A stretch of DNA of 64,000 nt from Lineus longissimus (GCF_910592395.1 NC_088312.1:15293292-15357291); one strand, 5' to 3'; shown: positions 22,387-32,363, numbered from the stretch's first letter. A program made the numbers and translations. The notes: generated from the sequence alone by a model not told the origin.

Positions 22387-23757
22387 TTTGCCTAGTGGGG
22401 TGTCTTCCGCAACGTCACGTGATGCGACGGCTGGAAGTCTCATACACACTGTTACGTCATCAGCTGGTTGGTCCCGCCAAAATGTGGTCGGGTGGGGAAT
22501 TTCGCAGTGGCAGAATTCTCCAAGGCTACTACAGTTTCGTTAATTGTTAACTCATCAGAAACCAATGTCGGGTTTTCACGGTTGCTAATGCGTGTGTGCA
22601 TGTAGCTGGTTCTCTGGGACAAATGTTGAACCAGGGCCTGGTGTTTGAAGAGTAACAACCCCGGGCTTACCAGAATGATTCTGTTGGTAAAGAACCCAAG
22701 GACAGTATTACGGGTTTGGCCTAAAAACTCCACTCGCTGGGACGATATAATTGAAGTGCAATATTGGTCTTCTGGCTGTAGAGCCTATGTTGCGGTAAAA
22801 CGAAGAAGCAACCTCTCCTTTTCTGCAGGTAGAAGCTGGACAGTGGTGTATCATCCGGGAAGATATAATGTATCATGTGATTGAAACGAGGCAATGGATG
22901 AGTCTGCCACTTTAAGACGTTATTCAATTAAGGTAAGTCCTAAAGGAGCTGCTGAACGAAGTCTGTGGATCCAGTTAATTTCAATGGTGTTTCTCGACTG
23001 GAGGCCTGACACGGACGTGGAAATAATACAATTCTTGGTGCGAAACTACATTCTTTCCAAATGATAATACAGAAAGTCGGGAAAAAAATAATTTTATAAG
23101 AAAATAAATTGTTGAAGAAATCGAAACCATACGATTACGTGGGCTGAGGACTGTCCTTCCAACGTTGCTCATAGGGGCCGAAGTAGATGAGAATGTCTCA
23201 AAGGCGACATTGGCTCAAAGGTTATTAAGCTAGCAAGTAGAAAACTTTAAAACCTTAACTACTGTATAGTAGGCTACTGCAGTTCACACAATGATATATG
23301 AGTATGGCAAGGAAGGACAGAAAACTCAGCCTCAGGACCCGCGTGAAGACAGAGCTTTACTAGGGCAGGCGCTCCGGGGAAAAAAGCTGAGCTACTGTTG
23401 ATTGTTTTGGGCTGCAATTTGGTATCCCCAACTTCAGTCGTCATTCCGGCCCAGGCGTAAAATCGTCTCTGTCTGAAAAAAGAAACCGAGGCAATCACAC
23501 TGCGAGAGATTATGCAATGATCTTTTGATCCATGTTGCTGATTTTATGTGGCAAACGACAAACCGTGGGATCAATTCCTATATAGTGACATTCGTTCAAC
23601 TCCCAAATACTACTTACGCCGATTTATATAAGCAAATGAGGGCGTAATACTGGGTCGATTAAAAGTTACTTGTTACATACATCCCCCCCAAAAGGAAAAC
23701 ACACACAGACGCACATCACGGCGCAGAGCCTACATGCAGTACGCCAAGGAACGCTCG
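22387..23757. other. Stretch without a recognisable gene
   Basis: Short ORFs on both strands without domains. Near 23640-23757 it forms the left flank of the PAT-like element. Confidence 0.35.
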
Positions 23758-23836
23758 ACACCCTCATTGAACTCTATTATCGAAGAAGGTATAAAAGCAC
23801 CAGACCCTGGTCTATTCGAGCACTTGGCATTTGCGC
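23758..23836 (+). repeat. PAT-like terminal repeat A1
   Basis: 79 bp beginning acaccctcattgaactc and ending gcatttgcgc. Identical to A2 except one T/C difference (ggtcta against ggccta). Confidence 0.85.
23790..23797 (+). promoter_or_regulatory. TATA box in A1
   Basis: TATAAAAG inside repeat A1, about 720 bases before the leader ATG at 24511. A2 carries the same box at 29879-29886. It probably drives the genomic transcript. Confidence 0.6.
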
Positions 23837-24122
23837 CTCAGTGCGCTTGGTCGTTCCCCTTCAATTCATGGTAAGACTCTCGTCTTCTCTATTATTCCGA
23901 TTTCTGCAGGCTCGGTGTTTGAGCGGGCTACGCCTTTTTGGTCTATATTTTAGGCAGGCGCTGTGCATCTTCCTGTGCATTTCGTTTCTAGTCTAGTCGG
24001 CGATGCCTATGTCGGTTCTTGTTGTCCAATTTGTCCATTTGTATATTTTCTCGTCTTTCCCGATTTTATTCGTATTTTCGTGGCATGTATATTGTGAATG
24101 TCTCTATGTGTCTTTCTGCCAT

Positions 24123-24348
24123 GCGAGCCTTTGTGCTGGGGCAGTGTGTAGCCTTGCGAGCCTTGAGCTGGGGCCAGCCTTGCGAGCCTTCGGGCTGGGG
24201 CAATAGCCTTGCGAGCCTTCGGGCTGGGGCAATAGCCTTGCGAGCCTTCGGGCTGGGGCAATAGCCTTGCGAGCCTTCGGGCTGGGGCAATAGCCTTGCG
24301 AGCCTTCGGGCTGGGGCAATAGCCTTGCGAGCCTTCGGGCTGGGGCAG
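24123..24348. repeat. 29-bp minisatellite in the PAT leader
   Basis: About eight tandem units of gcgagccttcgggctggggcaatagcctt. The first two are diverged and the last six nearly identical. Long Pro/Gly-rich minus-strand frames here are by-products of the repeat. Confidence 0.9.
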
Positions 24349-24510
24349 CATGCTGGTTTGGGTTAGTGGCGTTTTGATGTATGCGTTGAGTGAAGTCTCT
24401 GGAAATTTACGTCGGGGGGTAGAAAGCGGTGCCTGTGCGCAGCGTTGCAGAATTGTTGCAAGCTGTTGTCTGCTATACCTTCATTTATGTTTATATGTTT
24501 CTATCATTAG

Positions 24511-25768
24511 ATGGTGCAGCCGACGGTGTTGAAAAGAAAGCACTCCTTGGTGGGGAGAAACTTGCTCCCCCTCATCAGAAAGTTAGCGGTAGTGGATCCG
24601 GCATGCCCGCCAAAAGAGTTCGCCCACGTCGCTGGTGAGCCGTTGTCTGCGCTTTCCCCGTCGGAGATAGCAAGGGAGTTCAAGAAAATAACGGGAGAGG
24701 ATTAAGTGTCAATACTCAAACTCGTGAGTTGGGAAGCCGACTTCGAAGCATTATGCCTACTTCTGCATTATACAATTATTGTGGCAAACGAGTTCGGTCA
24801 GCCTTCTGCTCAGGTTTTAAAGGTAAATGCTATTTTTAACGTAATATCTATTCGTTCGTTATATGACGTTTGAAGTTTTTATACCTATTGGAGTCTTCAT
24901 GCTAACATGAGAGTGTCTCTTGCATTTCTCACCCTAGTAAAATTGCAGTTTCCTCAAAGAAAACTTCATTTGCATATTTTGGGTTGTATGTACGTCTTGA
25001 TTCCATCATGGTTTGCTTAAGTGTATAGGATAGTTCTCTCGTTTCGGTCAAGCTTTGTATAAAAGGGTTTCAATACTAGTCTTTTCCTTTTTTCAGAAAC
25101 CGGAGGTACTTACAGTAGAAGAGAGTGCTGCAAGCGCCCCAGCTTGTCCGCAACCTCCCAAGAAGCCTAGAATTGAAAACCGATCGGAAGTAGCAAGGGC
25201 GAGGGAAAAGGTGCGTTTGCTGGCCTCTCGGGACGAGCCCAATGAGAGTTTGATTCTTTTGTATCTTGATGAGTTAGCTACTGAGGCAAACTCGGTTAAT
25301 GACAAAGATGCGCCAATTTTCGACTATCTATACCGTCAGGCAAAAAGAAACCAAGGCAGAGTAGATTTGGCTAAGTTAGCGCTCACCGTTGTTGGCGGAG
25401 GTGAAGCAGATATAGTTTCGAAAGCCTTAAGTAAATGTTTGAAGGAAACCGCTGCCGTTTCGCCGCCAAAGCTTAAGAGATCTCCATCCCCCCCTCCTAG
25501 AGTTTCTGCACCTTCTCCGCTTACAAATTTATACCCGGAGCTATCGGCATTGGCCTCAATTTCCCAAGCCCTTGGCCCCCTTTTTGGGGGTAACTCTTAC
25601 AGAGGTGCTTATGGCAGAGGTTCATATTCAAACGCAAGGCGCTCAAGAGGTCGTGGTGGGGGGTATGGAGGTCGAGGCGCTATGGCATGCTTTTTCTGCA
25701 ATTCAAATGACCATTTCATTAGAGATTGCGATAAAATGAAGGCCGTTAAGCATTTGGGTAATAACTAG
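24511..25768 (+). pseudogene. gag: PAT-like gag, two exons
   Basis: Exon 1 runs from ATG 24511 to AAG at 24822 (104 codons). It ends at a donor (AAG|GTAAAT) and has one in-frame TAA at 24703-24705. Exon 2 begins at 25097 after a pyrimidine-rich CTTTTTTCAG and ends with TAG at 25768. Both exons are in phase 0, so splicing gives one frame. Exon 2 carries a helical region (about residues 45-140 of the ORF), a Pro/Ser linker, an RGG-rich stretch (RGAYGRGSYSNARRSRGRGGG) and a single zinc knuckle, CFFCNSNDHFIRDC. That is the expected RNA-binding tail of a nucleocapsid protein. The premature TAA is the only clear lesion. Confidence 0.75.
24823..25096 (+). other. Putative intron in PAT-like gag
   Basis: 274 bp with GTAAAT at the 5' end and a polypyrimidine tract plus CAG at the 3' end. 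The flanking frames join in phase 0. Confidence 0.65.
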
Positions 25769-25882
25769 GCTCCTTCTCTTGACCCGGGATAAACTGTCCT
25801 AGTGGAACCTCGGTTTCACGTGGGTCGGGAGTTGAGCCTTTTGTCCTTCTAAATCCTAAGTTGAGCTTATATCATTTTGCAG

Positions 25883-28060
25883 GCCATTTTGGGGTTTGCT
25901 ATCCCAGATTGGGAATATGAGGTGGATTTTGATCCCCTTTCCATATCTTCCCATACACGAACCCCAGTTTGGACGACGGTAGAGGGACAAGAGGCTCAAT
26001 TCCCGGCCCGCAACAATTGCCCGCGATTTGAAGATATTATGCTACGCGATGAATCATATGATATAGCTGCCTTGCCGTTGAGAAACCCGGATTTTTTCGT
26101 ACCTGGTCAGTTGCATGATTTTATGGTTGAATGGGATGAAATCATTTCGATTGTAGAACCGACTGTTCCCGCTGTTGGAAAAGTTAGAAAATGGATAGAA
26201 CATGGTGTGGACATTAACGATTTTTGGATGCCATTTAACGGAAGCTTTAAAGGGGAGAATTTTCATTCTGAAAAGCCTCCCTCTCGTTACTTTAAAAATT
26301 CAAAGAGTTGTGCAAAGTTTGGAGAGTTCATATCAAAGGAATTAACACGTAGATTAGAAAATGGTTCTCTGCAGCTTCTTGGTAAAGTGGGGGACGTTCA
26401 GCTTCCAAGCATCATTATGCCTCTTACGATAGAGCCAACAAAGCCTCGCCTATGTCATGACGATCGTTTCCTAAATTTATGGATGAAAAGTTGTTCTTTC
26501 AGTCTGGAAACTTTAAACCATGTTTTCAGGCTTGTAGACCAAGGGGCAAAGATGATCTCCACAGATGAAAAATCTGGTTATGATCACGTCTTTCGTACTG
26601 CTGGAAGCAGAACATATTTTGGAATCCAGTTTGCGGGGTACCTAATGGTCCCGACCACGCTTCCTTTTGGATGGAAGGAATCCGCGTATGTATACCAGTC
26701 TATTGGAATAGTTGCGACTCATTATTTGAGGCATTTTGGGATAAAGAATACGCTGTATATTGACGACCGTTGGGCGGCAGAATCAATTGCTGCCTCGTCT
26801 AAGCATTCTATTCCTATTGAAAACGTCAGGTATGCCTTGCTGCAACTCCTCACTAGGCTTGGCTATACATTTGCACTCAGCAAAATAAATGTTGTCATGG
26901 CAACCTTTCTTGGGCATCTAGGCTTTATAGTTGATTCAATTAGAATGGCGTACATTTTGCCGGAAGACAAGAAAAGAAAGTTTATTGATCTTCGTGAGCA
27001 AATCCTCGCCTCTAAAGAAGTAGATGTCAAAACTTTGCAACGTTTTGCGGGAAAATGCATCTCTATGCTGATAGCAGTTCCGGCGGCAAGTTTGTATACA
27101 AGGGAAGTGAACTCGGCAATCTCGCGCGCATTGAGGAATAGTAAGCCGGTTTCAATGTCTGGAAAATTGAAAACTGAGATCCTCCATTGGCGTTTTTTGG
27201 ATGATTGGAATAGTTGTCATCCCTGGCGCCCGGAGTTTCATAAACAAATAGTGATTGCGACGGATGCCTCCCTTTATAAATACGCGGCTGTAGTTACTCA
27301 GGGTGACGCCAAAGGTATCTCTACGTCTGATTTCTGGGACTCCAATGATCGTCGCCCGATTCACTTGAAGAAGGCGGGTGCTCTCCTCCATTCCTTGCAG
27401 GCTTTAGGCCCGTCTGTCAAAGATCACAGAATTGATGTTCTCACAGATAGCATGGCTTTAGTCTGCGCGTGGGCTAACCAGGGTTCTAAATCATCGAACC
27501 TAAATGATATCATAAAGCAAATATTTCAGTTCGTCTTTCAGTCCAACACTTGTCTCAAGCTCTCTTATATCCCTTCTGCCCAAAACCCTGCAGATAAGCC
27601 ATCTAGGTCAATTGATCCAAATGACGTAATGTTGTCAGAATGGGCTTGGGCGCAAGTAGAGGGAAAATTTGGCCCGCATTCGGTGGACCTCATGGCCCTA
27701 GATTCGAATGCCATGCGCGCATCATGCGGTAGCTCTTTAAAGCATTTTACTCCTTGTCCGTCACCAAAATCAGCGGGGATTAATGTATTTGCCCAAGACA
27801 TTGCTTTGGAGGCAAACCCGTACGTTTTCCCTCCGCAATCATTAGTTCTACCGGTAGTATCGTTGCTCCGACAGCAGAAGGTGCATTTATGCACGATGGT
27901 AGTAGTTATGTCGCAAGAGCATGCTATCTCTTTTCCCCTGTTGAAGCAATACTCTATTGACGGTTTCTCTTTGGGCCATTTGGAAGATAAAAATGTAGTA
28001 AGAGTGCCGTCTAAAGTTGGTTTCATAGACGACCCCTTCGGTTTGCAATGGCCTCTGTAG
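25883..28060 (+). CDS. PAT-like reverse transcriptase-RNase H
   Basis: Open from just after a CAG at 25880-25882 to TAG 28060 (about 725 codons), with no ATG until about codon 53. RT landmarks: RLCHDDRFLN, ISTDEKSGYDHVF (motif A), LPFGWKESAYVYQ (motif B), LYIDDRW (motif C, YIDD near residue 294). RNase H follows: IATDASLYKYA (Asp near 463), VLTDSMALVCAW (Asp near 523) and IPSAQNPADKPSR (Asp near 574). The second acidic residue, normally Glu in a K-E-A context, is Lys here (HLKKAGALL), so RNase H may be impaired. The C-terminal ~130 residues match the extension seen in DIRS-type Pol proteins. It copies the element RNA to circular DNA. Confidence 0.9.
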   Translation, partial: AILGFAIPDWEYEVDFDPLSISSHTRTPVWTTVEGQEAQFPARNNCPRFEDIMLRDESYDIAALPLRNPDFFVPGQLHDFMVEWDEIISIVEPTVPAVGKVRKWIEHGVDINDFWMPFNGSFKGENFHSEKPPSRYFKNSKSCAKFGEFISKELTRRLENGSLQLLGKVGDVQLPSIIMPLTIEPTKPRLCHDDRFLNLWMKSCSFSLETLNHVFRLVDQGAKMISTDEKSGYDHVFRTAGSRTYFGIQFAGYLMVPTTLPFGWKESAYVYQSIGIVATHYLRHFGIKNTLYIDDRWAAESIAASSKHSIPIENVRYALLQLLTRLGYTFALSKINVVMATFLGHLGFIVDSIRMAYILPEDKKRKFIDLREQILASKEVDVKTLQRFAGKCISMLIAVPAASLYTREVNSAISRALRNSKPVSMSGKLKTEILHWRFLDDWNSCHPWRPEFHKQIVIATDASLYKYAAVVTQGDAKGISTSDFWDSNDRRPIHLKKAGALLHSLQALGPSVKDHRIDVLTDSMALVCAWANQGSKSSNLNDIIKQIFQFVFQSNTCLKLSYIPSAQNPADKPSRSIDPNDVMLSEWAWAQVEGKFGPHSVDLMALDSNAMRASCGSSLKHFTPCPSPKSAGINVFAQDIALEANPYVFPPQSLVLPVVSLLRQQKVHLCTMVVVMSQEHAISFPLLKQYSIDGFSLGHLEDKNVVRVPSKVGFIDDPFGLQWPL

Positions 28061-28112
28061 GTGTACAGGTTATCCTTTGATTAAGTAATTTGGATTGTTA
28101 AATCTCTTACAG

Positions 28113-29336
28113 AATACAAGTATTTGCGGTGGTAAGGCTCTCCCTTCCTTATCAGAAATAGACGCGCGCCTACAGATGCTTGATAAACTCTCAGAGAATT
28201 CAGAAGCTTCAAAAAGGGCAGGTACAATTCAGCGAGCGCTAGAGATTTTTCTCGCTTCTTTGCCATCAGCGCCTACTCTAGTTACTTGTGGTGTTCAAGA
28301 TATTAAGCGATTTTTGGTGTGGAAAGATAAAGATGGTAAAACCAAGGTACATGACATATCATGCCCCTTCCTGGGTGACAAAAGTAAAATGCAATGTAAC
28401 TGCCCCATTAGGTTGGCTTTTGGCACCGTCTCTAACCTTTTGCAGAAAATGGCTTCGATCTTTGAGCAAAGCGGACGTGGTAAGTCGTGGGATAATATCT
28501 TGAAGCGAGGTAATCCAGCAAAATCACCTGAAATTAAAACCTACATCAAGCAAATCTCAGAAGAACAGGCCAGGGCTCAGATATTGCCAAAGCAAGCGAA
28601 GCCTGTGTTTCTTTCGAAGCTCCGGAGGGTAGCAAATTATATTGGAAATCAACTCACAAGGACAGATTTGTCGTTATCACAGCAATTTGTTCTGCTCAGA
28701 GATCGAGCATTTCTGAAAATCCAATTTTTTGCGGGAGACCGAGTGTCGGATTTGGCGCGGTTACCAAGTCAATCTGTGCGCTTGTTACCCGACAATTCTG
28801 GTTTGTTTGTATCTCGTGTGTTAACAAAATCAATTAGAGGTGGCAAAGATGGGAAGTGTAACACATTCGTATTAAGTGTGTGTGAAGAAAAGATTATATG
28901 CCCAGTTTTTGCTTTTGCCGAATATACCCATTGGGCCAAGGATCACAGTATAGATCTATCTTGTGGTTACTTATTCAGAGTGGCCTTTTCGTCCTCGAAG
29001 GTGCTTGATAGCCCCGTAACCTACTCTACAATGCATTCTCGTTTCGTGACCTACCTCACAACTCTAGGTATTTATGACGGGGAAACCCCGCATGGGGTAA
29101 GAGCTGGTTGTGCGGTCACGATGGAGTTGGCAGGCACTTCCGAGTCGACAGATGCAATGAAGCACATTGGTTGGTTTACGAACGATTCCTACAAATATTA
29201 TAGTAGACAAGATTCCCTAAAGCAAGCCTCGGTCACTGCCACTCGGCTAGCCGCGTCAACAGCTATGTCAAATAGAATTGAGGCTACGTATCAGAAATAC
29301 TCTGTTTTTGATAATCTTCCTTCGGCCATAATTTAG
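28113..29336 (+). CDS. PAT-like tyrosine recombinase (YR)
   Basis: Frame open from directly after TTACAG (28110-28112) to TAG 29336 (about 407 codons). The first ATG is ~20 codons in (RLQMLDKL), so a spliced start is likely. Catalytic residues of the lambda-integrase-type fold are visible: Arg in FAGDRVSDLARL (about 216), HGVR (His 333, Arg 336), His in MKHIGW (357), and a Tyr in SYKYYSRQ (366-369) as the nucleophile. A Cys cluster (CPFLGDKSKMQCNC) near residues 90-103 may bind zinc. YR inserts the circular DNA without target duplication and is what separates DIRS-order elements from LTR elements. The domain looks intact. Confidence 0.9.
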   Translation, partial: NTSICGGKALPSLSEIDARLQMLDKLSENSEASKRAGTIQRALEIFLASLPSAPTLVTCGVQDIKRFLVWKDKDGKTKVHDISCPFLGDKSKMQCNCPIRLAFGTVSNLLQKMASIFEQSGRGKSWDNILKRGNPAKSPEIKTYIKQISEEQARAQILPKQAKPVFLSKLRRVANYIGNQLTRTDLSLSQQFVLLRDRAFLKIQFFAGDRVSDLARLPSQSVRLLPDNSGLFVSRVLTKSIRGGKDGKCNTFVLSVCEEKIICPVFAFAEYTHWAKDHSIDLSCGYLFRVAFSSSKVLDSPVTYSTMHSRFVTYLTTLGIYDGETPHGVRAGCAVTMELAGTSESTDAMKHIGWFTNDSYKYYSRQDSLKQASVTATRLAASTAMSNRIEATYQKYSVFDNLPSAII

Positions 29337-29786
29337 ACAGCTATTATTAGCCCTTCAATAAAGACAGCTCGGTCCAGTGTCCCTCGTCAAAATTTGCATC
29401 GTTTTTCATTCAGATTCTCATGCGTCTGTAAATTACCTCTTATGGTTGCGTATACGTATTTAGGCTCATCGTCCTAAAAGTCATTCGCAGATATTTATCA
29501 CCCGCTAGCTAAAATACTCAGCCATATGGTACCAACTACTGTAAAGACGGCTCTCGGTCAGTATTTACAATGCACCGGTAAAATCCTTCGCAGTGTATAG
29601 ATTAAAATGTATGTTGTGAATGTCAATTGACAAGTTCTTTGTGAATTAAACGTGCTTTGTAGATATCTTGTTTCTTCTTTCTTCTTAGGAGGAATCTTTT
29701 CTTTCTCCTTTCTCTGTGTTGGGAGTTTGGGGGTGTTTCGATCCGATGGCAGAGGATTCCACCTCGGATTTCGTGGCCGTGGCGGA
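29337..29786. other. 3' untranslated part of the PAT-like element
   Basis: No ORF of note. Contains an aataaag signal at about 29357-29363 and short pyrimidine-rich stretches before B1. Confidence 0.4.
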
Positions 29787-29845
29787 GAAATGCTTGTTGC
29801 TCCCAATACTCCCCGGAGATAATAGTGGTCACTGAGGGTGCGTAT
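29787..29845 (+). repeat. PAT-like repeat B1
   Basis: 59 bp, from gaaatgcttgttgctccc to gagggtgcgtat. Repeated as B2 at 30202-30260 with few mismatches, and directly joined to A2. Confidence 0.85.
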
Positions 29846-29924
29846 ACACCCTCATTGAACTCTATTATCGAAGAAGGTATAAAAGCACCAGACCCTGGCC
29901 TATTCGAGCACTTGGCATTTGCGC
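29846..29924 (+). repeat. PAT-like repeat A2
   Basis: 79-bp copy of A1 with one substitution. Carries the TATAAAAG box at 29879-29886. Confidence 0.85.
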
Positions 29925-30201
29925 TCGCATGTCATGAAGGACGTTTACATTCTATCCCCAGAGTTTCCTATTTGGAATGGTGACAGGGTAATATGAGATC
30001 GAGCCTAAATTGCTAGGCATCAATCCATCTTCCATACCGCTAGAGATATTAGGTGCTCTGGATTTGTTGCCCCTAAATCATTTAGTTTCTCATGTGTGTT
30101 TGTTTGTTTGAGCCAGCTAATTAAGTCAAACTTATTGGTTTCCTTTACCCACCCGCCCCACCCTTGGTGCCGCTGTCTCTCGTATTTCTTCTTACACTGA
30201 A

Positions 30202-30260
30202 GAAATGCTTGTTGCTCCCAATACTCCCCTGAGATGATAGTGGTCACTGAGGGTGCGTAT
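30202..30260 (+). repeat. PAT-like repeat B2 (right end)
   Basis: Copy of B1. A 277-bp spacer (29925-30201) without similarity to the region after A1 separates it from A2. Confidence 0.85.
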
Positions 30261-30284
30261 AGAACGTGATTGGGGAAACGCAAG

Positions 30285-30475
30285 GTTACCGCCACCAAAG
30301 CTCGCAACGGATATCTAATACCCCAGCATGCTACTATTGCTAGTAACAAATGTCTCGCAAGGTAAATAACCGCCAGCAAAGCTTGCAACGGATTTTATCT
30401 ATATGATACCCCAGCATGCTACTATTGCTACTATTGCTACTATTGCTCGTACGGTAGTACCCCAGAATGCAACTA
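30285..30475. repeat. Short tandem/direct repeats
   Basis: The phrase gctcgcaacggat...taccccagcatgctactattgct occurs twice (about 30300 and 30380), followed by a small (ctactattg) array. No coding content. Confidence 0.6.
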
Positions 30476-30524
30476 TCGAAAGAAGCAAATGCTCGCAAGT
30501 TGAACCATCAGCCGACGGAGAGCG

Positions 30525-31961
30525 GAGACAAGACCACAATTGATTTTTTAAGCCTTTTAGCAGTTAAATTGTCAATGTTTGACCGCGACGCATCAAAGAA
30601 CGCGTGGTGTTGTGAATCTGAAATTTAGATTATGTTATTCTGGACAGTCGGGCAAGTAAATGGTGAAAAATAAAATGGTGATTGACCACGGAAATTTTTT
30701 TTTAATCGACAAATTAGACAGACTTTGATATTTCCACTCTTTTCAGCCAACTGGCAGAAAAAACTCAAAACACGCCCCCTATTACCCAATTAGCAAAATT
30801 CGAAATTAATTTTTTCATCAAATAATTTCTTTATATCTGTAGACTTGCCACAACAAATATTTTTTCAATACCTCTCCAAATATGTACTTGAGAGTAAAAA
30901 ACATGCACTCATCTAATAGATAGGCCTGGACCCTCCAACCTATGAATATTCATTAGTGGTCTTGTCTCAATGAAGGTATATTTCAGGGGTTAACATTTTG
31001 AGATTTTTTTCAAACTAATGTACATGACATCCCACAACTCTCCAACAAAGGAAAGTCATATCTGGACATTTTTGGAGAAATGAGGGACATTTCAAAGAGT
31101 GGTACAACTGTGCCAAAGCGACGAAAGAGGACAAAATCGACAAAAAGTCATGATTTTGCACCCAACAGCACCAAATTCAAAGACCTGCCCTGGCCAGAAC
31201 AAGCAAGCTATGGAGCTGAAACTTTAGGATGTGATTTAGGAATATCTTTGCTGCTTAGGGCACAACTTTCAGAATCAAGGCCTAAGTAGTTTCAAAGAAA
31301 TTACAAAATGAATGGCAACACAACAAGACTTGTAAAAATGAAACCGAACTTAGACCGGGGTTAGGTTGACTCTTATTTGGGTCAAATTAAGTTTTTTTCT
31401 CATTATTTTGGCTTGTTTTGACCTTAAATCATCAGCAATACAATATTCTAAATGAATTAGAGTGATTTGAGCACATTCAAATTTTTCACTATATTGACCC
31501 AAAATGTAGTGTAAATAGAGACAAGACCACAATTGATTTTTTAAGCCTTTTAGCAGTTAAATTGTCAATGTTTGACCGCGACGCATCAAAGAACGCGTGG
31601 TGTTGTGAATCTGAAATTTAGATTATGTTATTCCGGACAGTCGGGCAAGTAAATGGTGAAAAATAAAATGGTGATTGACCACGGAAATTTTTTTTTAATC
31701 GACAAATTAGACAGACTTTGATATTTCCACTCTTTTCAGCCAACTGGCAGAAAAAACTCAAAACACGCCCCCTATTACCCAATGAGCAAAATTCGAAATT
31801 AATTTTTTCATCAAATAATTTCTTTATATCTGTAGACTTGCCACAACAAATATTTTTTCAATACCTCTCCAAATATGTACTTGAGAGTAAAAAACATGCA
31901 CTCATCTAATAGATAGGCCTGGACCCTCCAACCTATGAATATTCATTAGTGGTCTTGTCTC
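30525..31961. mobile_element. Composite element with 444-bp terminal direct repeats and 4-bp TSD
   Basis: Two 444-bp direct repeats (30525-30968 and 31518-31961) with only a couple of visible differences flank a 549-bp centre. Each repeat itself starts GAGACAAGACCAC and ends GTGGTCTTGTCTC, a perfect short inverted pair. AGCG borders the whole unit on both sides (30521-30524 and 31962-31965), pointing to insertion as one piece. The centre holds a 69-aa frame (31080-31289) rich in Lys/Arg (KRRKRTKSTKS) that I do not recognise. It could be a miniature LTR-type element with unusual GA...TC ends, or two MITEs acting as a composite transposon. Confidence 0.75.
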
Positions 31962-31979
31962 AGCGAAAACTTACACTAA

Positions 31980-32363
31980 GGGGGCATCCATTAAGTACGT
32001 ACGAACGTAAACGCCGATTTTAGACCCCCCCCCTCTCCCATGTATGAACCTTGTACGCATTGTCTCAAACCCCCGCTCCCCCCCCCCCCCCGTACGAGCG
32101 TACGCCTAGAGACCACTATATTACTCGATGAATTGCCTTTTTTTTTTTGTGGCGCCACAGTCGGATCGGCGGCAGACTGCGACGTGGCACACACGTGGGA
32201 AACGGCGCGGGAAACAGCTATAAACCTTGTAGTGGGGTGTCATCAGATACCCCCCCCCCACCCCCCCCCCCCACCCCCCCCCCCCCACCCCCTGTACGCA
32301 CAGTGTACGTTTTTTTCATAGACCCCCCCCCCCCCAGTGCGTATGTACTTAATGGATGCGCCC
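31980..32363. mobile_element. MITE with GGGGGCATCCATTAAGTACG ends
   Basis: The left end ggggcatccattaagtacgt and the right end acttaatggatgcgccc are inverted. The interior has long C tracts (around 32080-32095 and 32250-32292) and GTACG-rich hairpins (cgtacgagcgtacg). TAA lies on both sides. The Pro-rich frames here are C-tract artefacts. Confidence 0.65.

Larger units (their letters stand above)
23758..30260 (+). mobile_element. PAT-like (DIRS-order) tyrosine-recombinase retrotransposon, full length
   Basis: A 6.5-kb element with split direct repeats in the order A1 (23758-23836), internal genes, B1 (29787-29845), A2 (29846-29924), B2 (30202-30260). B1 abuts A2 directly, the classic PAT/Ngaro arrangement, which lets a circular intermediate recombine at its joined ends. 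The genes are gag (24511-25768, with an intron), RT-RNase H (25883-28060) and tyrosine recombinase (28113-29336), all on the plus strand. There is no flanking duplication, as expected for YR-mediated insertion. A1 and A2 differ at one position, so insertion is fairly recent, yet gag has an in-frame stop. Confidence 0.9.

Noticed and set aside
24123-24348. CRISPR-like array
   Set aside because: Units are contiguous without spacers, and the context is eukaryotic.
24007-24351. Collagen-like or silk-like repeat protein on the minus strand (PQPEGSQGYCPSPKARKA units)
   Set aside because: All frames across the 29-bp minisatellite are open, so the repeat proteins are by-products of the tandem array.
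32083-32292. Poly-C tracts as a biological feature (also at 35561 and 37596)
   Set aside because: Likely slippage-prone simple repeats or assembly artefacts.
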